Positions 37,771 through 49,860 of a stretch of DNA of 64,000 bases are shown in pieces (positions within the stretch are counted from its first letter, which is position 1; every line of letters starts with the position of its first letter). Under the pieces are notes generated by a model that searched no databases, was not told the DNA's origin, and was given only the letters and a program-made list of their open reading frames with translations. Where the stretch lies: NCBI RefSeq assembly GCF_019925205.1, contig NC_083567.1, forward strand, positions 1,426,001-1,490,000, in the 5' to 3' direction. Origin of the DNA: Metopolophium dirhodum. Lineage: Eukaryota > Arthropoda > Insecta > Hemiptera > Aphididae. The translations under genes were made by a program, and so were the position numbers.

Positions 37771-37797
37771 GGGGTGGTGGTGATGAACCGCCACCCC
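37771..37797. repeat. GC-rich hairpin (10-bp stem, 7-nt loop)
   Basis: GGGGTGGTGG (37771-37780) pairs with CCGCCACCCC (37788-37797) through nine Watson-Crick pairs and one G-T pair, around the loop TGATGAA. It stands out in AT-rich surroundings. It may be a transposon end fused to its partner, or a structured RNA element if transcribed. Confidence 0.65.
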
Positions 37798-38425
37798 TCG
37801 CGAAAAATAAAAATATGTATGTGTAGAATATTATTGTTATTATAATTATGCTGTCGGTAATCCCACAACTATAAATTAAATCTTTTACGCGCCACTGTTC
37901 TATAGTACTATTTTATATATTATTATAATATTATGTATGTACGGTAAAATATCATTTTGGTCACTATACCGTGTTGAACGTGGCACGTGCTTTACAATGT
38001 AGGTACGTACATCATCGGTGTAGAGAGAGATTTATTGAACTTCGCGAACGGTCCTGAACGATTTATGATTTCACCGAAAACTGTACAGCGGCAGTTAGGA
38101 AAACGCATTATATTTTATGTACTAACAACCGTGTATATAATAGCAATATAGTATTACTTATATTATATTATTTTTATCGTAGACCAGACGTCGTATACTT
38201 TATATAATAATATATAATATTATATACCTACCTACCGCATTATACGTGTGTATTGTATTTGCGCGTTTGACGTCGTGAAAACAACTCGCAGCTATTATAA
38301 TATGAGCTATATTATTATATTATATAAACGTGCAGATGTGTGCTCTTTTTGTATTTAAGTCGACCGTGTTATTGTTATACGTAGTATTATTCTATCGAAC
38401 CATAAATATATGAGTACACTCGCGC
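37798..38425. other. Non-coding AT-rich stretch
   Basis: No supported gene. A TACTAAC word lies at about 38119, followed by a T-rich tract and ATCGTAG at 38176-38182. This is a weaker acceptor-like arrangement with no clear exon after it. Confidence 0.45.
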
Positions 38426-38597
38426 GTGAGACGGCCAGGAAAACATTTTATAATCATTTTTCGCCGCTCATATAAACCGCCGAATGAAATTTCTCGCTGC
38501 CGCGCCGCCGCCGTTCTCCTCCGAACTGCCGCGGCGTTTAATGTATTAACTGCGCTTGTACTAACTTTTCACATTGTACACGGAAGGTTTTTTTTAG

Positions 38598-38794
38598 TTA
38601 AATTTATGGTCCACGTGCGACTTAAGGAAACACATATTTCGCCGGCGATATTCCGTTCGGTCCATAAATCTTTCCCGGTGTGCACACATTCGGTTTGTTC
38701 GGTGCGTGCAGCGTTTGGATATTGTAATAATGATATAAATAATAATATATTGTACAACTACGGCAGTCCACGATCAGAGCGGAGGCATAAATAA
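38598..38794 (+). CDS. Candidate terminal coding exon (unrecognised)
   Basis: A TACTAAC branch point (38559-38565) lies 33 nt before a T-rich acceptor GGTTTTTTTTAG (AG at 38596-38597). The following frame is open for 65 codons to a TAA at 38792-38794, and AATAAA (38790-38795) overlaps the stop codon, as in compact 3' ends. The frame is also open upstream to 38426, so an intronless 122-codon ORF is the alternative. Its first part (38426-38597) is Arg/Ala-rich and GC-rich. The peptide (Lys-Phe-Met-Val-His-Val-Arg-Leu-Lys-Glu-Thr and onward) ends in Asn/Ile repeats from AAT-rich DNA, and no family is recognised. Confidence 0.25.
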
Positions 38795-38795
38795 A

Positions 38796-41700
38796 TTGTC
38801 ACTCGGCCAAATCTCTCGTAGTTTCTTGCATTGGCTAATTATTCTGTTGTTTTGTTCAAGCAAAATTGTTTACACGGACGGGTAATTTTTATTTCACAGA
38901 ATTGAACCATAGTAAAACTCTGTATAAGTATAGATACTATACTCACTTTATTTTTCTCAGACAAAATGATCAATTTTTTACCAGGAATTTTATGAGGTGA
39001 TTTTCTTAATATACACAGTAGCTAGCTGGTTGGGTACCTATAATAGTACCTAATATACTAACACAATTTTGGGATTTTCCTTCATATTCTTATATAGTTA
39101 GGTACATTAAAAGTTCTGTGAACATAATTAGATTTAGGTACAGTAAGTAATATAATAATAAAAATCAAAATTATTTTTCATTGATTTTTCTTTTTATTGC
39201 ATTCTAACGAATTCTAAAGAATTTAATATTTATTTTCAATCGATTCGTATTATTAAAATTTACTACAAGTAAGTATAGGTTTTAGTATGAGTAAGTACTT
39301 GGTATTTAATTTTGATTTTAGTTATATAGGTTGTTTTTTTTTCTAAGATTTTCATCATCAGTTTATTGATATTATTACATTAATAAAAACAGAATGTCGA
39401 ACTTGTGCATTTACAGGAAATAAAACAAGAACACTATATATAGATTACAACAAATTTTTTCATATTTTTTGTTCGTTATACTATAATAATAAGACTTCTA
39501 CGGTGCTGCAAGTGCCTACCTACCATATTATGTTACAGGGAAATGTATATAATTTGAAACGGTTCACATAGTTTGTGTGCGCATTATTCACATATATAGT
39601 CGTAATTACGTTTTATGCCCAGTCGACACTTTGGATTGGTATTGGCCGCATAGGTAAGCCAAAGATCAAAGTGACAATCTTAATAACAATAATATACTCG
39701 GTTGCGTCTCTATTGTTTGAAAATGCGAGAATTCCGTTATAGCGAACAAACCACTGTGCCGGCAAGATAAGGAGATTATAATAATTATTGTTACAGGAGA
39801 GTCTTCCGTTACTGAATTTTGACGCGTAGTCCGAAAAGTTTCCGAAAGGGGACTACTCTACGCGTATATAATAATAATAATATATAATAACCTAACCTGT
39901 ATACAGCTTCTACAATATATACGCGTTATATAAGGGTTACTCGCGGGCCATTATCCTCTCCAAACCCACCCTGGACCTACGAGGGCGCACTCCACTCCAC
40001 GCCAATCTATATAACAATATTATGTAAAATATGCGAGGCTCTTATATAAACTGTATGTCTGTATGCAGTGTATATAAAGGATTATAGAAAGGTAGTTCGT
40101 ATACGTAAACGTTTCTACGATTTAGGCCGCAACAGCGATAATGTCAATAAACCTATGTATGGTATACTATATGTAATCTCCTGCAGCAGACGAAACAGAA
40201 TCAACACTCAAAACATATAATAATATGTAGCTGACTTGAGTACATATTCGCGGTGATAGTGATAGGAAAAAATACCGCCCTATATATAATGTGATTTTCG
40301 TTTTTTCGTTGCGTTTTTGCTCTTCGTAGTAATAATATGTAATATTTTATCATACAGCACACGACACGATGACACGATATGAAAATCTGGACGGGATGAT
40401 ATTATTATATTATCATGATAGGCGACCTCCGTGCTATTATATGCGTCCGCTGCGGGGCATACGCATTAAACGGTCCGCGAAAAATGCCCAAACACGCGTT
40501 GCGAGAACCACGCAATTAATTCACTATCGTTATATTATATATTATATTTTATTCCAACAACCCCTATATATAGCAGACACACACGCACTCGACAACAACC
40601 CTTTCTCCTCGCCGTCATTTCCGCACTCGGGGTGTTGACGACAGCAGGCACTCTATATACGGACAGCTTCATATATACCATGCGGCTATTATTATTATTA
40701 TTATCATTGTTATTTGTGCGCAAACGTCATCCGCGTGCGCGATATCATTGTTCCAAGCACACACGATATTTTCTGAAATATCCGCCGAGATGGTGTATAT
40801 ATTATGGTACCAAACAGTACACCGAGGGAGGGCCAAAGATATATTATAGGCACTGGTAAGAGGGCTCTTGGGGCGTAATATCACCAAAGACTCAATTATT
40901 CGGGAACATTTAAGAATGGTGAGTAAAAAAAAGAATAATAAATATTTCAAATAATGTGAGATGCGTATAGGCACACTATTAAAGTATATACGACGTACAT
41001 CTCACACAGAAAGCTACGTGAATAATTGTATAATAATATTTAGAGAGAATCAAAATATAATGAATACAATATTATATAATATACTTAGGTATCGATTAAA
41101 TTTATTTCATATAAAATAATGAATAGGCATCTTAACGCGTACAGTACGTGTCTTAACCTAACCGATAACTCGATTTTGTCAAATTTACTGCGTTGTGGAT
41201 TTGAAAAGATGTCAGAAACACGTTAAACTTTATTTTTGAAATGCGCTGCAACCCTTTGAAAATTATGCCATCAGGTGACTCAAAACGTTAGGCCTATGAT
41301 TTGGCACTCTCAACTACTCAATAGTATATTATAATGATATCATGATAAGTTTTATACTGCGTTTCGTTATTTTTTTTATTGTGTCCGCTTATGGCAGACG
41401 GGGTGTGGCAATAAAATTTATAATAATATATTATATTATACAAAGACCGTGTGCGTTTTATTAAAAAAAAAAGAAACATTTTAACAGCTGGCGCGCGCTT
41501 TAATATACATTTGTCCATCGTCGTATGTATAATAATACTAATGATATTATGTCAAGTGAGTAAGTACGCCTTTATCGTCATAAAATAATACAGAGTGCTT
41601 ATATTATTATTTATTATATACGTACTATTTTATCATACTCGTAATAAATAAGTCATGTAAAAATTCCGCCAGTTCCGACAAAATGTTCGTGTCTGCGGTA

Positions 41701-42618
41701 AGGACTCGGGGTTTTCTATACGTTCATGACATAAATATAATTCAAAAAATGACTGCATTGACAGCCGGTCGCCAAGATAATGGAACATAATTGAACGTCG
41801 TCGTTTTATCATTATAATTTAGAGACGTCGCAACTACGGATGGTCACTCGGAAAACACCGATTTTTTTTAACGTCCGCGGGACATTGTTTTTTTTTAGTC
41901 TTTTCCCGCAATCGTTTCTTTCTTCCACCAACTATAGCCACCTAGCCAACTATTGGTAAAATGCCGATTTAAAACGGTGTTTAGGTAAATTTCGGTCCGT
42001 GAGGGGAGGGGGGTGCCGCCGCAGTTAAATGCGAATACCGTTTTATATTTTACTCGCACCCCTCTCACAGTTGGACGTTATTTTCGACTTAATCCGCCGC
42101 AGCCGGTCGCACACGTCCGGAGGCCATTTTTCGTTTCACTCGTTATATTATACGAAATATAATATACACAAGCTCTATATTTACTTTAGTATTATTTTTT
42201 CTTTTATACTATATGAAATTCGCGAGTGTGCGTACGACATGTGTCGGGAGAGGAAGTTATTAGGGCCGCAGCGCTGCGTGGCTTTTAGCCTTTGGGGCTG
42301 AAAAAAAAATGGTTAAATTATATATATTATAGGTATATAATATGTACATTGTATTTGTAACGTATGTATACAATTTAATAGCATGTTATTTTTTAGTGTG
42401 TTTGTGTAATTTGCTCTCGAACTGCGATCCGTAACTTGTACGTAGGTACCTATATATTCTTACAAACGGCATATACGTACAGCCAACTATATATTATTAT
42501 CTAGTCATAACTATATTATATTTCGCCGTTCGTTTCGATAACCGCCTTTCGCAACGAAAACAGCAGTTTTGCCTTGTAGTCTACCCTATTTACACATAAT
42601 ATAATAATATGTAGACAT
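38796..42618. other. Non-coding AT-rich stretch
   Basis: No supported gene. Low-CpG sequence at about 38930-39490 gives way to CpG-richer DNA after 39600. Frames around 40369-40974 occur on both strands and reflect TTATTATT repeats (40687-40707). Confidence 0.5.
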
Positions 42619-42645
42619 TGTAGACTCTACCTGGTAGAGTCTACA
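42619..42645. repeat. Perfect 27-bp inverted repeat
   Basis: TGTAGACTCTACC (42619-42631), a central T, and GGTAGAGTCTACA (42633-42645) are exact reverse complements. Unlike the many TA-only palindromes here, this one has mixed base composition. It may be a dimeric protein-binding site or the fused ends of a small transposon. A related TAGTCTACC lies at about 42579-42587. Confidence 0.9.
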
Positions 42646-45600
42646 GCCTAACTACCCACGTGAAATGATATTATTATAATTATCATTATTACGAGTGAGT
42701 TGTACGATTACTATTTACTGCTACCGATCCGGTTCAGGCGTTCGGCGTTACGTATATTATATAATAATATATTATGAATAATAATAAATTGTCCGTCGTA
42801 TATAGGTAATATCGACAAGCTCTGGGACGTCGGATGATCTGCAGGCTACATTACAATCATTGTCGAGTAGGATATCGCGATAGCGGAAAAGTCCGATATA
42901 ATATATAGCCAAGCTTACCGGAAAATCCGTCGACCGAACCGGTTCCTTTTCAAAATCTATGTCTCCATCACACCAATCTTTCAAGATTTTATTCATGATA
43001 ATTTCCTACTCAGTCGCTCTCTTCCATTAACATCGACTTTGACGCAGATTCCTGCTATAATGTTATAATATTTTTTATATTAGTGACGGTTCGTGTAATA
43101 TATATATATATATATATAATTATTTTTTATAGAATAATGTTTCGAGTTTGTATGATGTGCGTAGTATCATTCATTATAAATATAAAAAATATATTTATAT
43201 ATATATAGTACGCATCGCAGTACGAGTAAAATATTAATTTGATTGCGTATAGCTTTTATTATATAACTGCAGTTAAGCTTTGATGTTACATGGTTATCGC
43301 GTTGCAGTGCGGTCACACAAGTTTGAGAAAATAATAATACGGTCGTTTTGAATTCTTGATGAAAAGTCGTATCGACTTGTGGAGAGAAAACTGGTGGTGG
43401 ACACGGGAGAGGGGGGCATCGGTACGTCTTATCCGCTCCCCTTTTCATTCCAAAAATAGAAGAATATCATCTACCATTCCGTCCGTTTTTAGCGTCTCGA
43501 TAATTCCGATTAGGGACATGCCGATAAATGATAATTGTACCGGACGGGAACCGACGTGATTATGGCCGTCATCTGCTCGACAGCCGATCGTTATATAGGT
43601 ACACGTATTTATACACGGGTATTATATATGGTTGTGGTCGATACCGGGAACGCGGTTACACTATACCTACCTATATATCGATGATGATTTATATAATATA
43701 TATCCACTCGTAATTATACCTATCGCTGTCTTATTTTTTATGTCTTCGTTATTTTTTAGATCTCGCCGCGTATAAGATCGCCTAGATCGTCCACATATTA
43801 CATACTTACTATACGTGTATTCGTTTATTCGCTCAATACTTCGTTCATTACTTCGCATAGTTGTCTGGTTATTATTATCATCGTAACTTCTCCGCGGTCC
43901 GAGTTAAGTTTATTTCGTTTATAATACGTATGATAAACAATTATGTTTATTTTAGTAAAACAAAAAATAAACAAATAAACGCTTCGAACGCGCGTCTTTA
44001 CGCAAACAAAACCTATAAAGCGTGAAATCGAATTACCGAACGTTTCGGTTTGTTATAAACTTCAATAGTCGAATATATATGCGCCTGTACGATGACGACG
44101 ACGACGTCTGCGAACCATATAATCTGAACAGAGCGTAAAAGCTCATGCGATTTGGCGTGAAATAAAATATTTAAAAAACCGTTGTCGATGCAACATCTAT
44201 AACGAACGTGCAACGTCAAAAGACGATGCGATCGGTTCGTAAACAGAAAACCACTTCGAATAAGTCAACTTCCTTGTGTGTATCATATAATATTATCATT
44301 TACGATACACGTCAAACTTTCAATTATTGCCCTTCATAGTTTACCTATACTTGCGCCAATTTCGTCTCGGGTTTCATATGCAATATTATAATATTATGAT
44401 ATTATTCATTTATACTTGAGGAATTTCCCGTGCCAGAAACCATTATAGAAACCTGTATATCATAATATAATATAGATATTATTATGATACTAAGCCCGGG
44501 TTCGTGAGACTATGATCTGCTGCAGAGTACATAATATATATTATGATATTTAAAGCATACAACCAACTTGTTTATACAATTATATTGTGTTAACTAAAAA
44601 ACGGTGTGGCAAAACGATGAATGCGAACACGCTTAATAAAATAATTAATATTATTAAACTAGGCGTTCGCTTGGTGTTATAGGTATATCTGAAAGACGAA
44701 TTTATATAGTACCTACCTATCGTAAAATCCGTGTAAAATGGTTCCGTCGGATATAATATTATAATAGGCCATAATAATCATTTCCATAGTATATAATATC
44801 ATTGTATGTAGGTACCTAAGAGGTTTCGGCGTTGTATCGTTCTTCTGCAGTCGTGTCATTTTTAATAAATTATACCTATAAAACACATATAAGTATGCAG
44901 TACGCTTTTCACCAAATTTTTTTGCAGTACAGCACGAGAATTGCATTTTAATAATTTTGTTCTACTTCTTATGGACATACTGCTTGATTATTTTATAACG
45001 ACATTGTATTCGATCAACGTATAAAAGTTATTACACCTGTGTACGTATCAAAAGATTTAACATTTTCACAAACGTCATTTTTGAACGGCTACGATATAAT
45101 ATTATGTTATCGTGTGGCTGTACTTATGTTATGTATCACAATAATATAATAATATATTATTTGCTTGTCGTGAGACACGCGTCAGATGCAATTTTATTAA
45201 TATCGTACGAAAAGTATTGTAAGCTGCCACTGTTTGAGACGCAGTGAGAGTAGTGAGACACGCACGACGAGTCGACACCATCATCGTACATATTATTATA
45301 TAATAATATGATGATGTTATGATAACACTATAACAGATTTCGAGTAAACAAACAATCTCATGAAGTACGAATGACACGACAATTCGTCGGACTTCAAAAT
45401 AATATTAAATGTATAAAATTCAATCTCCTATGATTTTATTACAAAATCCCGATTTTTACAGTACGAATAATATTTGAAGTATCGATCTTTTACCTAAAAG
45501 TTTTTATTTCGGTACATAATATAACGTTGAAGTTTTTTCGTATTTCCTGTATAGGTTATATCAAAGTCAAGGTGTGTAACTATAATAATTGTGCAAATAC

Positions 45601-47617
45601 CGACTCTTGTCGTAGCCCTACCTATATACCGCTGCAGATAATAATATATTATTATTATGGTTTGAAAACGATTCAATTAACCGAAATCACTATCGCGCAA
45701 TAAAATACAGGAATATTTAGGTATAGGTACTATTTAGTTGGTACTTATAAAGTAATATTATGTTGTGTAATATATTATAGGTACAATATAGGTACCTATG
45801 CATTTTGTGTTTGGAAATAGAAAATGCGTAGATTGGATAAAACGCAATTTAAATCGATCCGGCCCCGTCAAACCAGATATCATAATATTTTAAACCTACT
45901 TAACCTATTAAATTTATATAATAATAATAATAATATGCTGTTTTGCTTCGAAATTACGAATAGGAATTCTAAAATGTAAACCAATCTGCCCGCCCGACAA
46001 CTGAAGGTACTGCGGCGGATGGAACGTATATAACGAGACGAATTGCTTTTTATTCCGGATTACTCGGTGTTATAAGGTAATGAGGGTGAAATAAATCATA
46101 CGACGGTCGTCCGAGAGAAACGATGACACTGCAGCGGAGAATCCGACCGTGGCGGCGGAAGTTTCGGGCCAACAGCAGATGTGTATTATACGTTGTGTTA
46201 TATATATATATATTATATGTACGTAATAATAATAATATATAGTGACCGCATTTCGGGTCGGATATATAATAATAATAGTCACAATAATCACATCCGACGC
46301 GGAGTCGTTTAACTTTCTATCCTCTCGTTCGGAAGCTTAAAACTCGATTCGATTATTTATAACATGTATATAATGTATTATGTAGGGACATGGCTATTTC
46401 TTCGCGTCTGGAATATTAGAGTTGCAGCCTGCAGGCCGCCGTCGACGGTACGCTGGGAAAAAAAAAAATCGATGGACGTCATAATATTATTATCATTCTA
46501 ATAATGAAGTATATTCTTATAATACCTACATGTACCTAGGTGTGTGTATATATAAATATTATATTATATATTCATTATACACGTATATACCTATATAGAT
46601 TATATTTAGTGATGATGAGAAGACGATACGTGACCAAAACATCACAACGCCGCCGATGTCCTTATAATATACGTATTGATAAATATTATTATTATTGTAC
46701 ATTCGAATAAGGTATTTTTTTAGTTCTCATATACGACGAGTAATATGTGTATATTATTATTACAACTACTACTATTATTTACGCATGCATGCATTATACT
46801 ATTATATGGTGTACATATATATATATATAATAAAATATTAATATGTACAAAACAGCGAACCGATATTTACATAATACTATTCAAACAGTCGTTATAAGTA
46901 TTATTATTATCGTTAAAGGTCTCTGCGTAGTTAGACCGAAATTATCTTATCTTATCTACGATACGTGTATAACATGATATATTATGTATATAATAGTAGG
47001 TAGGTATATGTCGTTTACCGTAATCCGGCACCTGTAGGTATATACGTATACTCATATTATATACGACGCGTAAATAATAATATTATAATCCACCTATAGC
47101 TAATTTGAATAAACGAGTCGCGAATGTATAATATGTATTTACGGTATTTAGGTAAAATAAAACGACGTCGTGGTGTTCATATTACCTATGTAGGTAAAAG
47201 AAACCCGGGTACTTTTAATTCATTAGTGAAATCTACGATGTGCGTTTTTTAAATTTTTTATCTGCCATTGGACAGCAGCTGCAGCATAGATAGAAATATA
47301 ATAAAATATAATATGCAGGATACCTGTGGAAATGAATTTCGGGGGTAATTTCCGTGCATATCTATCGTCATAATTAAAAACGAGTTTAGTGCCTACACGT
47401 ATTTCCAACCCAGACGATTTAATTAATAATTATGCAACCGAGAATATATTATATATTTATATAGTATAGATTCGACCGAAATAAATACACACTTGTGCAC
47501 ATAGAAAAAAAATACTAGAATACCTACACATTATCATAATAATATTATTATAGGTACCTATGTCGTTTACATGATGATAATAATAATTACTATCCATTCA
47601 CTCGGTGTGTACATGCT
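42646..47617. other. Non-coding AT-rich stretch
   Basis: No supported gene. It contains an AT run at 43098-43119, a GACGACGACGACG run near 44093-44106 and many ATT-rich tracts. TAGGTACCTA palindromes lie at 44809-44818, 45789-45798 and 47551-47560. Frames here are short and mostly Tyr/Ile-rich. Confidence 0.5.
43098..43119. repeat. (AT)n microsatellite
   Basis: An alternating AT run of about 22 bp. Confidence 0.85.
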
Positions 47618-47890
47618 CATGTCCACCCTCACTCTTTGATGAGGCATTTTCTGACTTTTCAAGTATAGGTATAAGGTACCTATTATGCTTATTAAAGACC
47701 GAATTAAAAAATACTCTAAATTCTTATGCCAATACCTTAAACCAAAAATATAGGTAGATACCCAATTATATTTGAAAATATTATGGGGCTTAAGTATAAA
47801 CTTAAAAATTCCTAAAATCACGTATTGACTGAGTGCATGGTATATGGTAAACGATAATAAAATATTAAATAGGTGTGAGTAATGGACATG
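47618..47890. mobile_element. Possible MITE with imperfect inverted ends
   Basis: CATGTCCACCCTCAC (47618-47632) and, on the opposite strand, CATGTCCATTACTCAC (ending 47890) are imperfect inverted repeats. The interior is lower in CpG than the flanks and has no coding capacity. No target duplication is obvious, so an accidental match is possible. Confidence 0.3.
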
Positions 47891-49562
47891 CTCGTTGGAT
47901 AGTACACTGCCGTAGTCATCGTTTCTTGAGTATCACTCCAAATGATTTCATTCCGGAAACTGCGACTGTATACATATTATAACAATAGGTATGCATAGAA
48001 CACTTCTCTAATTCCGAACTGCGTTCGTGCCCATTGTTTGTATTTATTATTTAACTCTTTCCATTACGGTTTCCTTGAGAGCGGGTAGGTACCTACCGAG
48101 AAGCGTCTCAGTCGCGGAGTGGGTTTACTTTGCGCCCCTAAAGTTTTCGACGGAAGTTATATTATTATATTATATACACCGGCTGGAGGCTACGCGAGTC
48201 GTATCCCGCGGGCTCTTGCAAAACGCATTATTGTATCCGTCGTGGCCCGCACGATAATGTTGTTTATCGTAAGCAGCCGCCACTTTCGCAGTGTGTATTT
48301 ATATACATATATATCAAATATATTGTTTACGATATAATTCATACGGTTTACCGACTTGCACGGTGTACCGCGTCCGCTTACACGACTTTGATATTATTAT
48401 GTTGTTCGTCAGTACACTGCTAACTGTGCCACTGGGCTGCTGAAACCATTATGGTGTTAACTTTATGGTGAAAAGTACATAAATTGTATAGACTATTTCT
48501 ATAATTATTATCAACTTAAAAAAACTTCTAACATATTGTGGTAACAGTCGACAGTAATAGTAAATAGGTGCTCTAGAAACGCTTAAAAAATTTATTTATG
48601 TTTTCAACTCGGTGATGGAATATTAAGTCGGTAATTAATAATGTTGAAAATATTAATTCACAAAAATAGGTTCAACATGATAAACACACGGCGTATTAAT
48701 ATATTAATTGTAAAACTGAATAACATATAAAATAAATGTTACTAGTATTATTTAATACCCGGCAAACGTGTCATTTTTAAGGAGTTGTGTTTATGCAATA
48801 CTTTCGTCCATTGGGGTCACTGCTCGTCTTTTGTGTGTAGTAGATTATCATTAGTGTGTGTATACTCCCCAACTATTACCTGCATCATAAATATTACGCA
48901 CCCACATGCACAATATATCATTTAGTCGTTAGATCAAAATATTCAAAATCTATTTATGGACGTAAAATACCTATACGACTGACAAACATTTAAGTAATTC
49001 CAGAAGTTCGATTTAAAAAATGTAAAGATGTTTGAATACATAAACAAGATTACTTTGCATCGGTTGGATGTTTAATTTTAGTAAATTCTTGATGGGATAT
49101 ATTATCAATTTTTAAATTTTTTATATTAAATATGTTGAAAACTGTTAACATTATTGAATATAATATGCTCCGACCGATAAAAATTTAACTTCTTTATCTT
49201 ATGAAAAATCTTTACATCATTTAAATCAAACCATTTGAAGTACCTTATTTTTTGTCAGTTTCTAAGGTTGTTTCGATGAAAAATTAATAGTGTTTGCAGG
49301 GGTCTTAAACATAGCGTATAATATAATCGTCAGAATAGGTACAATGTTTCAAATTAAATCTAATTAAAAAAAAATTGTGTATGTACGAGTACAGCATTAA
49401 CAAGAACCGAAAATATTATATTACAATCAATAAAATATAATAGGTGTCATAATTAGATTTTTACCATCATTATTTAATTTGTAATTTATTATTGTAATAA
49501 ATAGTTTAAGAACATTGAAACTATAACAATAACGTGATTAGTCATGCCACGAACAAAAACAA
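47891..49562. other. Non-coding AT-rich stretch
   Basis: No supported gene. Two overlapping frames near 48027-48337 lie in a somewhat GC-richer patch (48060-48260), without splice support or recognisable family. A TAGGTACCTA palindrome lies at 48086-48095. Confidence 0.5.
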
Positions 49563-49795
49563 CCAATAAGAACGCACCATGCACGCATCTGGTTTTCATT
49601 TGGACGTCCTCCTTCCGAGTTTGTTGTCCAATGGGAAAAATCAGTAAACGAGATAATATACAACAAATTAATATTGACCTTCTATTGGCCATCTAACCGA
49701 CCGTACACCAATGAGAATCGAAACTTGTCACATACTGCAGTAGGTATGGAAAAGAGCAATTTATAACAAAAAGGATGGAATAGCTAGGAAATAAC
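49563..49795 (+). promoter_or_regulatory. Candidate promoter with CCAAT cluster
   Basis: Four CCAAT or inverted ATTGG motifs lie in 150 bp (49563-49567, 49628-49632, 49684-49688 inverted, 49708-49712). A TATA-like TTTATAAC follows at 49759-49766, then TGACGTGTCACGC near 49802-49814. A short segment with an ideal splice donor follows. The order (CCAAT, TATA-like, start region, exon, donor) is that of an RNA polymerase II promoter reading rightward. The motifs are directly visible; promoter function is inferred. Confidence 0.35.
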
Positions 49796-49854
49796 GTCAA
49801 CTGACGTGTCACGCAAAAAAAATCAATCAACATACAACAATTTTCGAGGAACAG
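49795..49854 (+). other. Candidate first (untranslated) exon
   Basis: The segment has no ATG and ends GAACAG|GTAAGT, the full consensus 5' splice site at 49855. It begins about 30 nt after the TATA-like TTTATAAC; the exact start is assumed from that spacing. If real, it is a 5' UTR exon of a gene whose coding exons lie further right, possibly beyond the window or after a long intron. I could not identify the next exon. Confidence 0.3.
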
Positions 49855-49860
49855 GTAAGT

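Noticed and set aside
37755..37777. Telomere-like TTAGGTTAGGGG
   Set aside because: Only two TTAGG-like units; no array of the insect telomeric repeat.
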